A stretch of 64,000 nucleotides of DNA from Bagarius yarrelli (Eukaryota; Chordata; Actinopteri; Siluriformes; Sisoridae): contig VCAZ01000276.1 in NCBI GenBank assembly GCA_005784505.1, positions 110,646-174,645 of the forward strand, in the 5' to 3' direction. The notes beneath the pieces are model-generated. The model was not told the DNA's origin. It searched no databases and saw only the letters and a list, made by a program, of their open reading frames with translations. Below are positions 33,738-43,069 of the stretch, in pieces. The translations under genes were made by a program, and so were the position numbers. Positions within the stretch are counted from its first letter, which is position 1, and each line of letters opens with the position of its first letter.

Positions 33738-35051
33738 CAGCAGTGAAGTGGTGTGTGAAAACTTTGGAAGGTGCAGCTGCATTCTGAATCATCTGCAGAG
33801 GACAAATTGCACTCAGAAGACGGTTTGCCAGGAGCGAGTTGCAGTAGTCTAGTTTAGAAATTACAAGAGACTGCACAAGCAACTGGGTGGCCTGAGTAGT
33901 TAAGAATGGTCGAATCCTCCGGATGTTATGAACGATAAACCTGCAGGATCGAGTTATGTTGGCAACATGTAAGGAAAAGGATAATTGATTGTCCCATAGT
34001 TACCCCAAGGTTGTGAGCACTGGACGAAGAGGAGATCAGCGATTTGTCCAAGGTGAATGCAAAATCCTGGCATGGGGATGAGTCAGCTGGGATAAAAAGT
34101 AGTTCATTTTGCAAGGGTTGAGTTTCAGCTGGTGAGCTGCCATATATGATGATATGTCTGCCAGGCAATTTGAGATCCTAGCAGTAGCCGTGGTGTCTGA
34201 TGGAGGAAAGGAAAAGACAAGTTGAGTGTCATCAGCATAACAATGGTTTGTGAACCCATGTGAGGAAATATCCTTGCCAAGTGAGTGAGTATAGAGGGAG
34301 AAGAGGAGAGGACCAAGTACTGAGCCTTTTGGGACACCAGTAGTAAGTTTGCATGGAGCAGATGTTGTTCCTCTCCATGTTACCTGATATGAATGGCCTT
34401 CCAAAAAGGAAGCAAACCACTGCCATGCAGTTCCACAAATACCAAGACTATTGAGGGTGAACGGCAAGATCTTGTGGTTGACCGCGTCGAATGCAGCTGA
34501 AAGGTCGAGAAGGATGAGGACAGATGACAGTTTGAATGATCTGGCGGCATGCAGCTTTTCAGTGACTGCCAAGAGGGCGGTCTCTGTAGATTGAACAGCT
34601 TTGAAGCCAAACTGATTGAGGTCTTGAAGGTTGTTCTGTGTGAGAAAGAAAAACAGTTGATTATAGACAGTGCATTCAAGTAATTTAGAAAGAAAAGAGA
34701 GAAGTGATGATGTAAGTGGTGATGTCTGAGGGGTTCAGTGCGGGCTTCTTCAGGTTGGGAGTAACCCGTGCTCTCTTAAAAGATGTTGGTACCTGACTAG
34801 AAGATAATGAACCTCTCCTCTTTTCTAAAGTAGAAAAATGTGACCGTAAAGGAGAAGACAAGTCATGGTGAAGGTCTTGCAGATTTGCTCAGCCTCTTTA
34901 TCATAGAAGGAAGCAAAGTCCTCTGCAGACAGAAAGGATGGAGTAGGGGGAGCTGGAGATATGAGTAGTTATAAGAAGATTTAGTAAAAATTGCAAGGGT
35001 CTTTTTCTGAAGCTTTAAGTTTTTCCTTGTAGAAGGTAGTCTTGGCTGAAG
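33738..35051 (-). mobile_element. L2-clade LINE copy 2, 3' part with RT core
   Basis: The minus strand reads LDLSAAFDAVNHKILPF (RT motif with catalytic Asp), TTGVPKGSVLGPLLFSLYTH and CYADDTQLVFSF (YADD box), then SLVISKLDYCNSLLA. It is related to the copy at 7868 but keeps the RT palm. It is broken by frameshifts and truncated at its 3' end, where the LINE word GCAGCAGTG (33738-33746) also fits the flanking minisatellite. It continues at 36651 after the nested insertion. Confidence 0.9.
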
Positions 35052-36650
35052 GACAAGACGGCCCTAAAAACAGCCAGGGCCAAACTGTCTAGAGCTATCA
35101 GAGAGGCAAAGCGCACATATGGCAAAAAAAATCCACAACCACTTTTAGGACAGCGGAGACACTCAGCGCGTGTGGCAGGGCATCCAGACGATCACTAACT
35201 ACAAGACAACTTTACCTGCTTGTAACAGTGACGCCTCCCTCCCAGATGCTCTAAACGATTTCCAAGGCCGGTTTTAGATGCAGAAAAACGTGGCAGCCTC
35301 CTAATGACCAGGTGCTCTGTCTAATCACGGCCAATGTGAGGAGAACTTAACCCACGTAAGTCTTCTGGACCGGACAACATCCCCGGCAGAGTGTTCAGGG
35401 ACTGTGCAGCACAATTAGCAGAGGTTTTCACGGACATCTTCAACACTTACCTGTGTACCGCTACCATCATCTCTGTGCCGAAAAAGTCAGAAGTCTCCAG
35501 CCTCAATGACTATCGTCCCGTCGCACTCACACCCATCGTGATGAAATTCTTCGAAAGGCTTATCATGAGGCACATTAAGACCCTGCTGCCCCCCACACTG
35601 GACCCATTAGAGTTTGTGTACCGTCCAAACCGTTCCACGGATGATGCCATTGCCACGACCCTCCACCTGGCCTTCACACACCTGGACAATAAAGACACAT
35701 ACATACGAATTCTGTTCATACACTTTAGTTCATTCAACACAATCATTCCTCAGCATCTGATCAAAAAGCTGAGCCTGCTGGGCCTGAACACCTCCATCTG
35801 CAACTGGATCCTAGACTTTCTGACGGAAATACCTCTGTCAGTCCGGATTAGAAGCAGCATCTCCAGCACCCACCACGCTGAGCACTGGGGCCCCGCAGGG
35901 CTGTGTGCGCAGCCCACTGCTGTTTACACTGATGACTCATGACTGTGTAGCAACGCACAGCTCAAATCACATCATCAAGTTCGCCGATGACACGACCGTG
36001 GTAGGTCTCATCAGCAAGAACAACGAGTCAGCATACAGAGAGGAGGTGCAACAGCCAACAGCCTGGTGTAAAGCCAGTAACCTGTCTCTAAACATCGACA
36101 CTAAGGAGATAGTTGTTGACTTCAGAAAAGCAAAGAGTGACCATTCTCTGCTGAACATTGTCCGATTCTTGGTGTTCATCTGATGGAGAACCTCACCTGA
36201 TCACTCACACCAGCTCTATTAGTAAAAAAGCCCAGCAGCGCCTCTACTTCCTGCAAAGACTGAGGAAAGCTCATCCTTCACCTCCCATCCTGACCATGTT
36301 CTACAGAGGGACCATTGAGAACATTCTGAGCAGCTGCGTCACTGCCTGGTTTGGGTACTGCACCGTTTCGGATCATAAGACCCTGCAAAGGACAGTGAGA
36401 ACAGCTGAGAAGATCATCAGAGTCTCTCTTCCCTCCATAAAGGACATCTACACCACACGCTGCATCCGTAAAGCCAAGAGCACACATGCACTTTATGTTT
36501 GTTCTGTTTAGTGGCTCTTTGTTGTTTGTTGTCTGTGTAATTCTGTGTTTTTGTGTAGCACCATGGGGTCCTGGAGAAATGTTATTTCATTTGACTGTGT
36601 ACTGCATCTGCTATATATAGTTGAATAACAATAAAGCAACTTGAACTTGA
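35052..36650 (+). mobile_element. Rex1/CR1-like LINE nested in the L2 copy
   Basis: Plus-strand RT fragments: LNDYRPVALTPIVMKFFERL, FVYRPNRSTDDAIATTLHLA, then after a frame change near 35890 RSPLLFTLMTHDC and IIKFADDTTVVGLISKNN, then after another break ISKKAQQRLYFLQRLRKAHP and ENILSSCVTAWFG. The 3' end is GAATAACAATAAAGCAACTT plus GAACTTGA. It interrupts the L2 sequence exactly where copy 1 is continuous (8778-8785), proving a nested insertion. The family name is from memory of fish repeats. Confidence 0.85.
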
Positions 36651-37290
36651 ACATCCGAAAAGAACTTCGACAGCAGTGTGTGGTAGGTGGCAAGATCAGT
36701 GTTAAAATGTGTTTTCTTCCATCTTCTCTCTGCTAATCTCAGTTCTCGGCGGTTGTTGTTTTACATATCCAACACGAAGGTTTGGTAGACAGAGGACAAA
36801 GAAAGTCTATGGTTGAGGGAATTGATAACAAAAAATATCAGGGGCTAAGTCTAAGTTTAGAAAGGGTAAAAAAAATCAGGGTCAGGAAGGAAAGAGAAGG
36901 TGGTAGCAGCTACAGAAGATAATAAAATAGAGTGGACATTTCCTCCATTGTGTGTGGGGGGAGAGCTGTTGAAGGTCAAGGAGAAGAAGTCTATCAAAGG
37001 CAGAATGCAGGAGGAGTGGAGCTTGTCTAACGAAAGGTTGACGTCACCGAGTACCATCAAGGGGATACCATCATTGGTACCAGAGGACCAGGAGGGCGGT
37101 AGATGACCATGATCAAAATGTTGATTGGAGAAGCGACTAACACTTCATGACACTCAAAGGAAGACATAGTTAAATGAGACATAGGGAGAGGTGTGAAACA
37201 CCATCTACGGGACAACAAAAGACCAGTGCCACCACCCCTGCACGTTTCTCTAGATGTGTGAGAGAATGCATAGGCAGAGGATAGTGCAGT
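36651..37290 (-). mobile_element. L2-clade LINE copy 2, 5' part (endonuclease region)
   Basis: Resumes the L2 sequence (plus strand ACATCCGAAAAGAACTTCGA) parallel to copy 1 at 8783 onward, and runs through the endonuclease remnant (GDVNLSLDKLHSSCILPLID on the minus strand). It stops at GATAGTGCAG, where copy 1 continues, so it is 5' truncated next to the minisatellite. Confidence 0.85.
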
Positions 37291-37299
37291 TTCATCTAC

Positions 37300-37535
37300 A
37301 AGTCTTTATTTACAGCAGCATTTATTTATTGCAGTGTTTATTTACGTGTTTATCTACAGTAAACAAAATTATTGCTGTTTGTTTACAACAGTGCTTGTTT
37401 ACAAGAGTGTTTATTTACAGCAGCATTTATTTATAGCAGTGTTTATTTATTGCGTGTTTATTTATTGTGGTGTTTATTTACAGCAATTATTGTTTACAGC
37501 ACTGTTTGTTTATATCGGTGTTTGTTTACATTACG
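37300..37535. repeat. 16-bp TTTATTTACAGCAGTG minisatellite, right block
   Basis: About 14 copies of the unit seen at 33570-33735, with TTTATTTATTGCAGTG variants. It ends 65 bp before the faap20 stop codon on the opposite strand. Confidence 0.9.
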
Positions 37536-37600
37536 CTAACGTGCACTCCTCACACTGTCACTAAAACGCTCATTCCCTGCAGGTCACATGATTCTGAAGC

Positions 37601-37673
37601 TCACCAAACTACATCCACATTCATCTCTGATAAACACTGGGCGAGATGACCATCACACTCCAACTGAGAGAAC
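37601..37673 (-). CDS. faap20: faap20 exon 4: second half of UBZ4 finger and stop
   Basis: One base plus 24 codons including TGA (37603-37601). The acceptor is gtgtgtgattcag. It encodes FSQLECDGHLAQCLSE, then MNVDVVW. His and Cys of HLAQC are the third and fourth zinc ligands, and the C-terminal Trp matches the human terminal Trp implicated in ubiquitin contact. The exon is too short to be found by ORF length. Confidence 0.92.
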
Positions 37674-37820
37674 CTGAATCACACACACAAACACACACAC
37701 GCACACATGCGGCAGAGTTAGTAAGTACAGTTAGCGAACTAATTTTTGTCAGTGTACATTATTAGCATAAGTAGCATTTTATTAGGCTTTGTGTTATTGT
37801 GGGATGTGAAGGTGTCTCAC
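37674..37820 (-). other. faap20 intron 3
   Basis: 147-bp intron, GTGAGA to TTCAG, with a short CA tract. It splits the zinc finger between its two ligand pairs. Confidence 0.85.
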
Positions 37821-38185
37821 CCTGCAGGAAACACCATCAGACACATGGGGCAGTGTTCCAGTCTCACTCTGTCCGACTCCAGCCCGCCGTCCACTCCTGC
37901 TGTCTCACTTGCTTCATTGTCTGATCCTGATCTGAGCTCTGTTTTGGAGTTCAGTGTAGAGGTATCTGATTGTACCTCACCCTCAGCCTCACCCTCAGCC
38001 GTGAATCTGTTCATGTCTGTCTCACACTCACTCACTCGACTCTGATGGAAGGGGCAGCCAGACCGGTCATGGGGGAGGGCAGAGGAAATGCAGGGAGGAG
38101 GGGGGAAGTGAGAGAGTAGATCAGGTAAAGGAGGAACATCTTCATCCAGACTGCACCAATGCTGCTCAGATTGTGTGTCCACCTT
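37821..38185 (-). CDS. faap20: faap20 exon 3: linker and first UBZ4 ligands
   Basis: 365 bp, phase 0 start and 2-base overhang. The acceptor is tttctttcag and the donor is GTGAGA. It encodes KVDTQSEQHWCSLDEDVPPL, a low-complexity acidic/Ser linker (EGEAEGEVQSD, RSGSDNEASETAGVDGG), then RVRLEHCPMCLMVFPAG with the CxxC zinc pair. The linker is poorly conserved, as expected for the disordered middle of FAAP20. Confidence 0.9.
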
Positions 38186-38189
38186 CTGA

Positions 38190-38720
38190 AAGAAAAAAAC
38201 ATAAATATACACAAAATTATTGGGACACCTTCACAGCTTCTGCTGTGTGTTTTCACATCCTTTTCCAGATGTTAATCTCACTCTTCCTCCTATAATCACC
38301 TCCATTCTTCTGTGCAGGTTTTCCACTAGATTGGGTCATGTGACTGTGTGGGTCATGTGACTGTATGGGTGTCATGTGACTGTGTGGGTCATGTGACTGT
38401 ATGGGTCATGTGACTGTATGGGTCATGTGATGGCATGTACGGTATGGGTCATGTGACTGTGTGGATAGGTGTTCATTTAGCTCCAATAGTATTAGTGAGA
38501 TTAGACACTAATGTTGAGGTCAGGAGGTCTGGGGTTCAGTCGGGGGTTCCAGTTCATTCCAGTGGGATTGACATGAAAGTTCTTCTCCTCCAATCAGAAC
38601 CCAGCATGTCTTCATGGAGATCAGGGGATTTGTACACAGGGACATTGTCATGCTGGGACAGGGTCTCTGTGTTCCAGTGAGGGGAAAATGGAATGATACG
38701 ACACACGAAGTCACACTAAC
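38190..38720. mobile_element. Degenerate DNA-transposon-like repeat in faap20 intron 2
   Basis: Fragments such as AAATTATTGGGACACCTTCA (38213), TGAGATTAGACACTAATGTT (38497) and GGGACATTGTCATGCTGGGA (38639) recall a non-autonomous DNA repeat widespread in fishes. They are split by the 17-bp array at 38333-38460. No inverted termini could be read. Confidence 0.4.
38333..38460. repeat. 17-bp array carrying seven TCATGTGA motifs
   Basis: GGGTCATGTGACTGTAT units with TCATGTGA starting at 38336, 38353, 38372, 38389, 38406, 38423 and 38449. TCATGTGA is the M-box form of E-box bound by MITF/TFE proteins. Regulatory use is inference. Confidence 0.85.
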
Positions 38721-39244
38721 GAGGGGGTGCTGACAGAAAAAAAACTGTTGACCAAAAAAAATGTGTGTGTGTGTTTTCCACTAAATAATGCATCTTCCAC
38801 TCCGTCTCATTAGCTGTCCATCTCTCTGTGATGTCTTCAGAGTTTAAATCTGCCAAACCAGCACTGAACCCACGCTGCGTTGTCCATCATTCTGTTTCCA
38901 TGGATACCGCCGCCAAAATCCCCCCATCGTCCTCACACACAGCGCTGAGCTGCACACTAATTGGCAGTCTTTCTGACAGTGTGAGTGTGAAGTGAGGGTT
39001 TCCTCTGGGAAGAAACTCGCCACCGCCAGAGATGAACAAATAAATAAATCAATACAATCCCAAAATCTGAGATTAGCTTGACTCACAGTTACATCACTGA
39101 TCACATGACTCACACCTGAACCTAATACAAGGTCACATGGTACACGTGATTTATGATCCATGATCTATTTCCTGCCATCACAGATTATTGATGTCACACG
39201 TGTTTGTGAATGAACCCGGTTCTCTCAGTCAACGTAATTCATAC

Positions 39245-39407
39245 CTGAGACAGGTGAGACAGGTAAGGAAGAGGAGGAAGAGGAGGAAAAGTCTCTCCTT
39301 GAGATAAAGACTGTGGACATAAAACCCGCAAAGTTTTCAGCCAAATATTCTCCACTCCACAGAGAGCAGAGGAGGTCCAGCATGAAGCTCCATCACCTGC
39401 AGGAGAA
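39245..39407 (-). CDS. faap20: faap20 exon 2: FANCA-binding region
   Basis: 163 bp (1 base plus 54 codons). The acceptor is tgtgtgttag and the donor is GTATGA at 39244. It encodes SPAGDGASCWTSSALCGVEN, then IWLKTLRVLCPQSLSQGE and TFPPLPPLPYLSHLSQ, aligning with the human segment that binds FANCA. A second acceptor (ctcctgcag, ending 39399) would put the join out of frame with exon 1, so the upstream one is preferred. Confidence 0.82.
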
Positions 39408-39689
39408 CTAACACACACACACACACACACACACACAGTGTGTATCATCACAATAACAAGAATTCTCATCACCACTCATTTAAATATATATATATATAAA
39501 TATATATATAAAATGCAAACATTTATTTTTGCTGCTCTGTCACTATTTACAAGTTTAAAGTTGTAACTTAATCAGTTAGACAAGAATTAAATATTAACAA
39601 TTTGTGACTTAAATTATTTATTATTATTAAATTATTTATCTGCAATTATTAGTAATTTCTGCGAAGTTTTTGTCGCGGTTTGGTTTTAC

Positions 39690-39814
39690 CCTTCAGAGCG
39701 GCTGCGCAGAGATGCGTCCGGAATGTGCAGACTCTCATTCTGATCAGTGTTTTTCGACTGTTTCTCGGGTCTCAGTTCCTCCTCACAGATTTTCCTTCTT
39801 TTAAGTTTGGACAT
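39690..39814 (-). CDS. faap20: faap20 exon 1: start codon and basic N-terminus
   Basis: ATG at 39814-39812 in the context accaaaATGT (A at -3). 41 codons plus two bases, donor GTAAAA at 39689. It encodes MSKLKRRKICEEELRPEKQ and onward; KLKRRK looks like a nuclear localisation signal. It is the only exon without clear similarity to the human protein (also Arg-rich there), so it rests on frame, donor and phase. Confidence 0.7.
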
Positions 39815-39990
39815 TTTGGTGGGGTTTTTTTCCCTCAGAAAATCTCACGGCCGCTGAATTTAAAACAACTTCCGCTTAGCGGTCCGCGAGAAAAGATGTT
39901 TTACCGCATCAATACTGCGCAAAATAATGCGCAGGCACAGGTATGCTCTTTTTCCTGTTGTTGTGGTCTGTCTGTCTGTCTGTCTGTCTG
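39815..39990 (-). promoter_or_regulatory. faap20: faap20 5' leader/promoter region
   Basis: CpG-rich for this window (CCGCGAG, CGCACGG-type words), with an ETS-type AGCGGAAGTTG (minus strand, 39866-39876) about 54 bp upstream of the ATG and no TATA box. This suits a housekeeping DNA-repair promoter. Transcription start not determined. Confidence 0.45.
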
Positions 39991-40029
39991 TCTTTCCTAA
40001 GCCTAAAACACATTTCAACTAAAGACACA

Positions 40030-40077
40030 GAAGGGAAAAGTAAAAAAGAGAGAGAGAGAGAGAGGAGAGAGAGAGGA

Positions 40078-40117
<40 letters not shown>

Positions 40118-40660
40118 ATAATGTCTTTATAGACTGATAATAAAACCCATAATAAGGAGGTAAAATATGGAAAACAGAGAGGAAAAGAAAGCATAAAGTG
40201 GGCGGTCACACCGTAAATAAATGAAGCGAACAGCTCCACGAGGAACCTCGGCCCCGAACCCTGGAGAGGATGAGACACCATTTGGAAAAGGTCTGAAACG
40301 ATGAATGAGAAATCCAGAAAAGCAAAAGTACAATAGCAGTTCAGAGAGAGGAGAGAGAGAGAGAGAGAGAGCAAAGGAGGGGTTGAGAGATGGATGGATG
40401 GATGGATGGAGACACAGAAATAGGTCCAGGAAAGAACGCTTATATCATTAGGATTGTTGTTCTCTGTTGCTAATGGTTACAGAATTGAAAATGTAAAAAT
40501 AGCGGGTGGAAAAGTAGAGAGAGAGAGTCAGAAGGAGAAGGGGGGCGAGAAGGGGAGAGAGAAAGAAAGAGAGACAGAGAGGAGAGAGAGAAAGAGGGAG
40601 AGAAGGACAAGGAGAGAGAGAAATACAAAGAGAAAGAAAGAGAGAATTTTTATGCAATCA
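40030..40660. repeat. GA-rich tracts
   Basis: Purine-rich microsatellites at 40046-40112, 40344-40372 and 40512-40645, with a short GGAT tetramer run at 40388-40412. Intergenic, between faap20 and ski. Confidence 0.8.
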
Positions 40661-40799
40661 GCTGAATCAGTTGAGATATTTATGCTGTAGCTGGTCTGTG
40701 CTTCGGTTCCGGGTGTGTTTGCATTTCTCTGACTGAACAGTTGGACGTTTTCATAATCTGAATCAAAACCTGAACACTGTTAATGACAGCAGATCCTCA

Positions 40800-41045
40800 A
40801 ACACCAGCAAAGAAAGTGAGGAGGAGGTACAGAGGAAGTGAGGAGAAGGTACAGAGGAAGTGTAGAGGAAGTTCACGGGAAGTGTAAAGGAAGTGTAGAG
40901 GAAGTGCTGAGGAAATGTAGAGGAAGTGAGGAGGAGGTACAGAGGAAGTGTAGAGGAAGTGCAGAGGACATGCTGAGGAAATGTAGAGGAAGTGAGGAGG
41001 AGGTCCAGAGGAAGTGCAGAGGACATGCTGAGGAAATGTAGAGCA
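40800..41045. repeat. 12-bp GAGGAAGTG array (ETS-like motifs)
   Basis: About 20 units around GTAGAGGAAGTG, with some ten intact GGAAGTG words. AGAGGAAGTG is a good PU.1/ETS-family site. The Lys/Glu-rich frame at 40838-41041 is repeat translation. Confidence 0.85.
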
Positions 41046-41147
41046 GAGGCGTTAGTTTAGTGTGCGGTCAGGTCAACTCGACTTTATTTATTTAGCGCTT
41101 TTAACAGTCGAGATTGTTTCAAAGAAGCTTTACAGAATCATATCATG

Positions 41148-41181
<34 letters not shown>

Positions 41182-41516
41182 ATGCAATTCTGATCATCCA
41201 CTCCATAATTTTCCAGTTCTGTACATCACACACATGCTGCTGGCGGTTTTTGCAGTTCTTACGTTTGACCTCTAGGGGCTGTAAGAACTGTGGCAGTGCA
41301 CTACACGTCTGAAATAATAAATCGCATAAATACCCAGAGTGCACTGCAGTATGAAAGAGTTTGAATTACCCAGAATGCAGTGTGGTGTAAGAGGTGAGGA
41401 AGTCTGGTGTGTGTGGTGTGTGTGATGGCAAGGAGGTCACTAATGAATGCAGTGTCGGTATTGAAGCTGAAACACTGCGTGACTGAGGAATAATATCAGA
41501 GCCCTGCTTGTGTGTG

Positions 41517-41557
<41 letters not shown>

Positions 41558-41746
41558 TTTTTCTTGGAGAAGCCGTGAGTGTGCAGGCAGAATGACTCGG
41601 TTTGGTTTGGCTTCTCCAAAACTCTATGACGCAAATGGAAATGAAGAAGTGGAAGGTGTTTCTGTAGCCTGGCGTCCAGAGAGGAACCTCAGCATCAACA
41701 TTCATACTGACCCAATGCCAATAAACCACATGAAGAGGCAGAGACG

Positions 41747-41790
<44 letters not shown>

Positions 41791-42100
41791 AGGAGAGTGA
41801 GTGCAGAAGCAGGAGATGCTACGAAGCAGCAGAGCTTTAGGTGTTTTAATATTTAAGGAAAGTTACTGCTACATTGGGATGATCAGCATCAGCAGGGTTT
41901 AGATCACATCCCTGAGACAAACCGCTGACTGTCCTTCCCTCCTCAGTGATGGTGCCATCTCTAATGAAGATCTTCCTCCTGTACTCATCTACTTTGGGCT
42001 GTAAAGTCCAGTTACACCTCCCTGCTGTCAGTGTGTGTGTTTGTTTTTACAGTTTTTACTCCACACACACAGACACACACAGAGTTTTACATCCCGCAGA
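41046..42100. other. Intergenic sequence with CA/TG tracts
   Basis: Contains the dispersed-repeat relative at 41076-41140 and TG tracts at 41147-41180, 41509-41554 and 41747-41783. No gene seen; frames across it are microsatellite translations. Confidence 0.5.
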
Positions 42101-42104
42101 CTCT

Positions 42105-42265
42105 CAGCTGCTTCGCTAGAGGGCGCTTCACTCCTCTCCTGTGGCTCACTGGAACAGCACTAAAGGGAGTTCGGAATAAGAGAGGCAGAGGCTCGGGCGG
42201 GGCGCGCGACCCAAATCCCTATGAAAGCCTCCATCCTGTGTGTACGTGAGGGGCGGGGGGGCTTG

Positions 42266-42296
<31 letters not shown>

Positions 42297-42470
42297 TGTG
42301 TGTGTGAAACATTTACATGGACATTATCATATTCTAATACACAAATCCTGAACTTCTCCGCTCTAAGAAATTATGAAAGAAACGCGCGTTATCATTACGG
42401 CGTTATAAGCACACGGCGTTATAGGAGCCACGCGCGTGCACACGCGCGTGCCGCCATGGCGGAGTGTGTG
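42105..42470. promoter_or_regulatory. CpG-rich block upstream of ski
   Basis: Contains GGCTCGGGCGGGGCGCGCGA (SP1-type), CACGCGCGTGCACACGCGCG and GCCGCCATGGCGG, with several CGTTATA words. CpG density contrasts with the surroundings. It may be a distal ski promoter or regulatory element. The ATG in GCCGCCATGG has an ideal context but its frame runs only 20 codons before a doubtful donor. Confidence 0.4.
42111..42129. promoter_or_regulatory. CTCF-like site
   Basis: CTTCGCTAGAGGGCGCTTC matches the vertebrate CTCF core (NNNCTAGAGGGCGC). It lies between faap20 and ski at the edge of a CpG-rich block. Motif match only. Confidence 0.45.
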
Positions 42471-42550
42471 TTTTATTCGTGTTGCAGGTCTGTGTGTTGG
42501 CGCAGGAGCTGATCTCAGTCTGGCAGCATAACCGAGTAAAACCGAGCTTG

Positions 42551-42587
<37 letters not shown>

Positions 42588-42770
42588 CGTGTTTTAAAAA
42601 TGTGGAGTTGCCAGATTGGTGTTTTTTTCACCCCGTTTCCACATTCTGTTCAGAACATAAACTTTAATAATGTCTCACACACGTGACATTTACCTGAACT
42701 GTCAGACTGGTCACGTGACATTTCATATGCAGTAAAGATTTATTCCTGTTTCATTACCCCACATTTAAAT

Positions 42771-42811
<41 letters not shown>

Positions 42812-43069
42812 TGAAACTGAAAATAAAATGTTACTTAGATTTATCTCATTTATTTAATCCATCTGAGCAGTAAAGGGTTAAGGGCCCTGGCCAGGGGCCA
42901 CACAGTGAGCGACTGGTGGTGCTAAGATTTAACCACTGAACAAAGAGGAGCCCTAATAAAGTCGGGGCCTTAGACAAAGTTAATGAATGTGTGTGTAGTG
43001 TTTATCAGTTTACGAAATAATCTTTTAGAAAAAGATTGTAAAAAAGAGTTTGTAAAAAATGTTCTCGAG

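Larger units (their letters stand above)
37601..39814 (-). other. faap20: faap20 gene, complete coding region in four exons
   Basis: FAAP20 is a small subunit of the Fanconi anaemia core complex. It binds and stabilises FANCA through its N-terminal half and binds ubiquitin through a C-terminal UBZ4 zinc finger, in nuclear interstrand cross-link repair. Four minus-strand exons join in phase to 241 codons plus stop (125, 163, 365 and 73 bp). The spliced finger reads HCPMCLMVFPAGFSQLECDG then HLAQC, and the protein ends in VVW, as human FAAP20 ends in VTW. The middle exon has NIWLKTLRVLCPQSLSQGE and FPPLPPLPYL, parallel to human RLWAELLRTVSPELI and VPSLPAFP. Human FAAP20 (180 aa) is shorter. Its position between PRKCZ and SKI on the opposite strand is that of the human gene. 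Confidence 0.9.

Noticed and set aside
39900..39945. Plus-strand coding exon reading Met-Phe-Tyr-Arg with a GTATGC donor
   Set aside because: Short, without a partner exon; the region fits the faap20 5' leader on the other strand.
42454..42530. ATG in GCCGCCATGGCGG as a gene start
   Set aside because: Excellent context but only about ten codons before a poor GTCTGT donor, and no downstream exon recognised.
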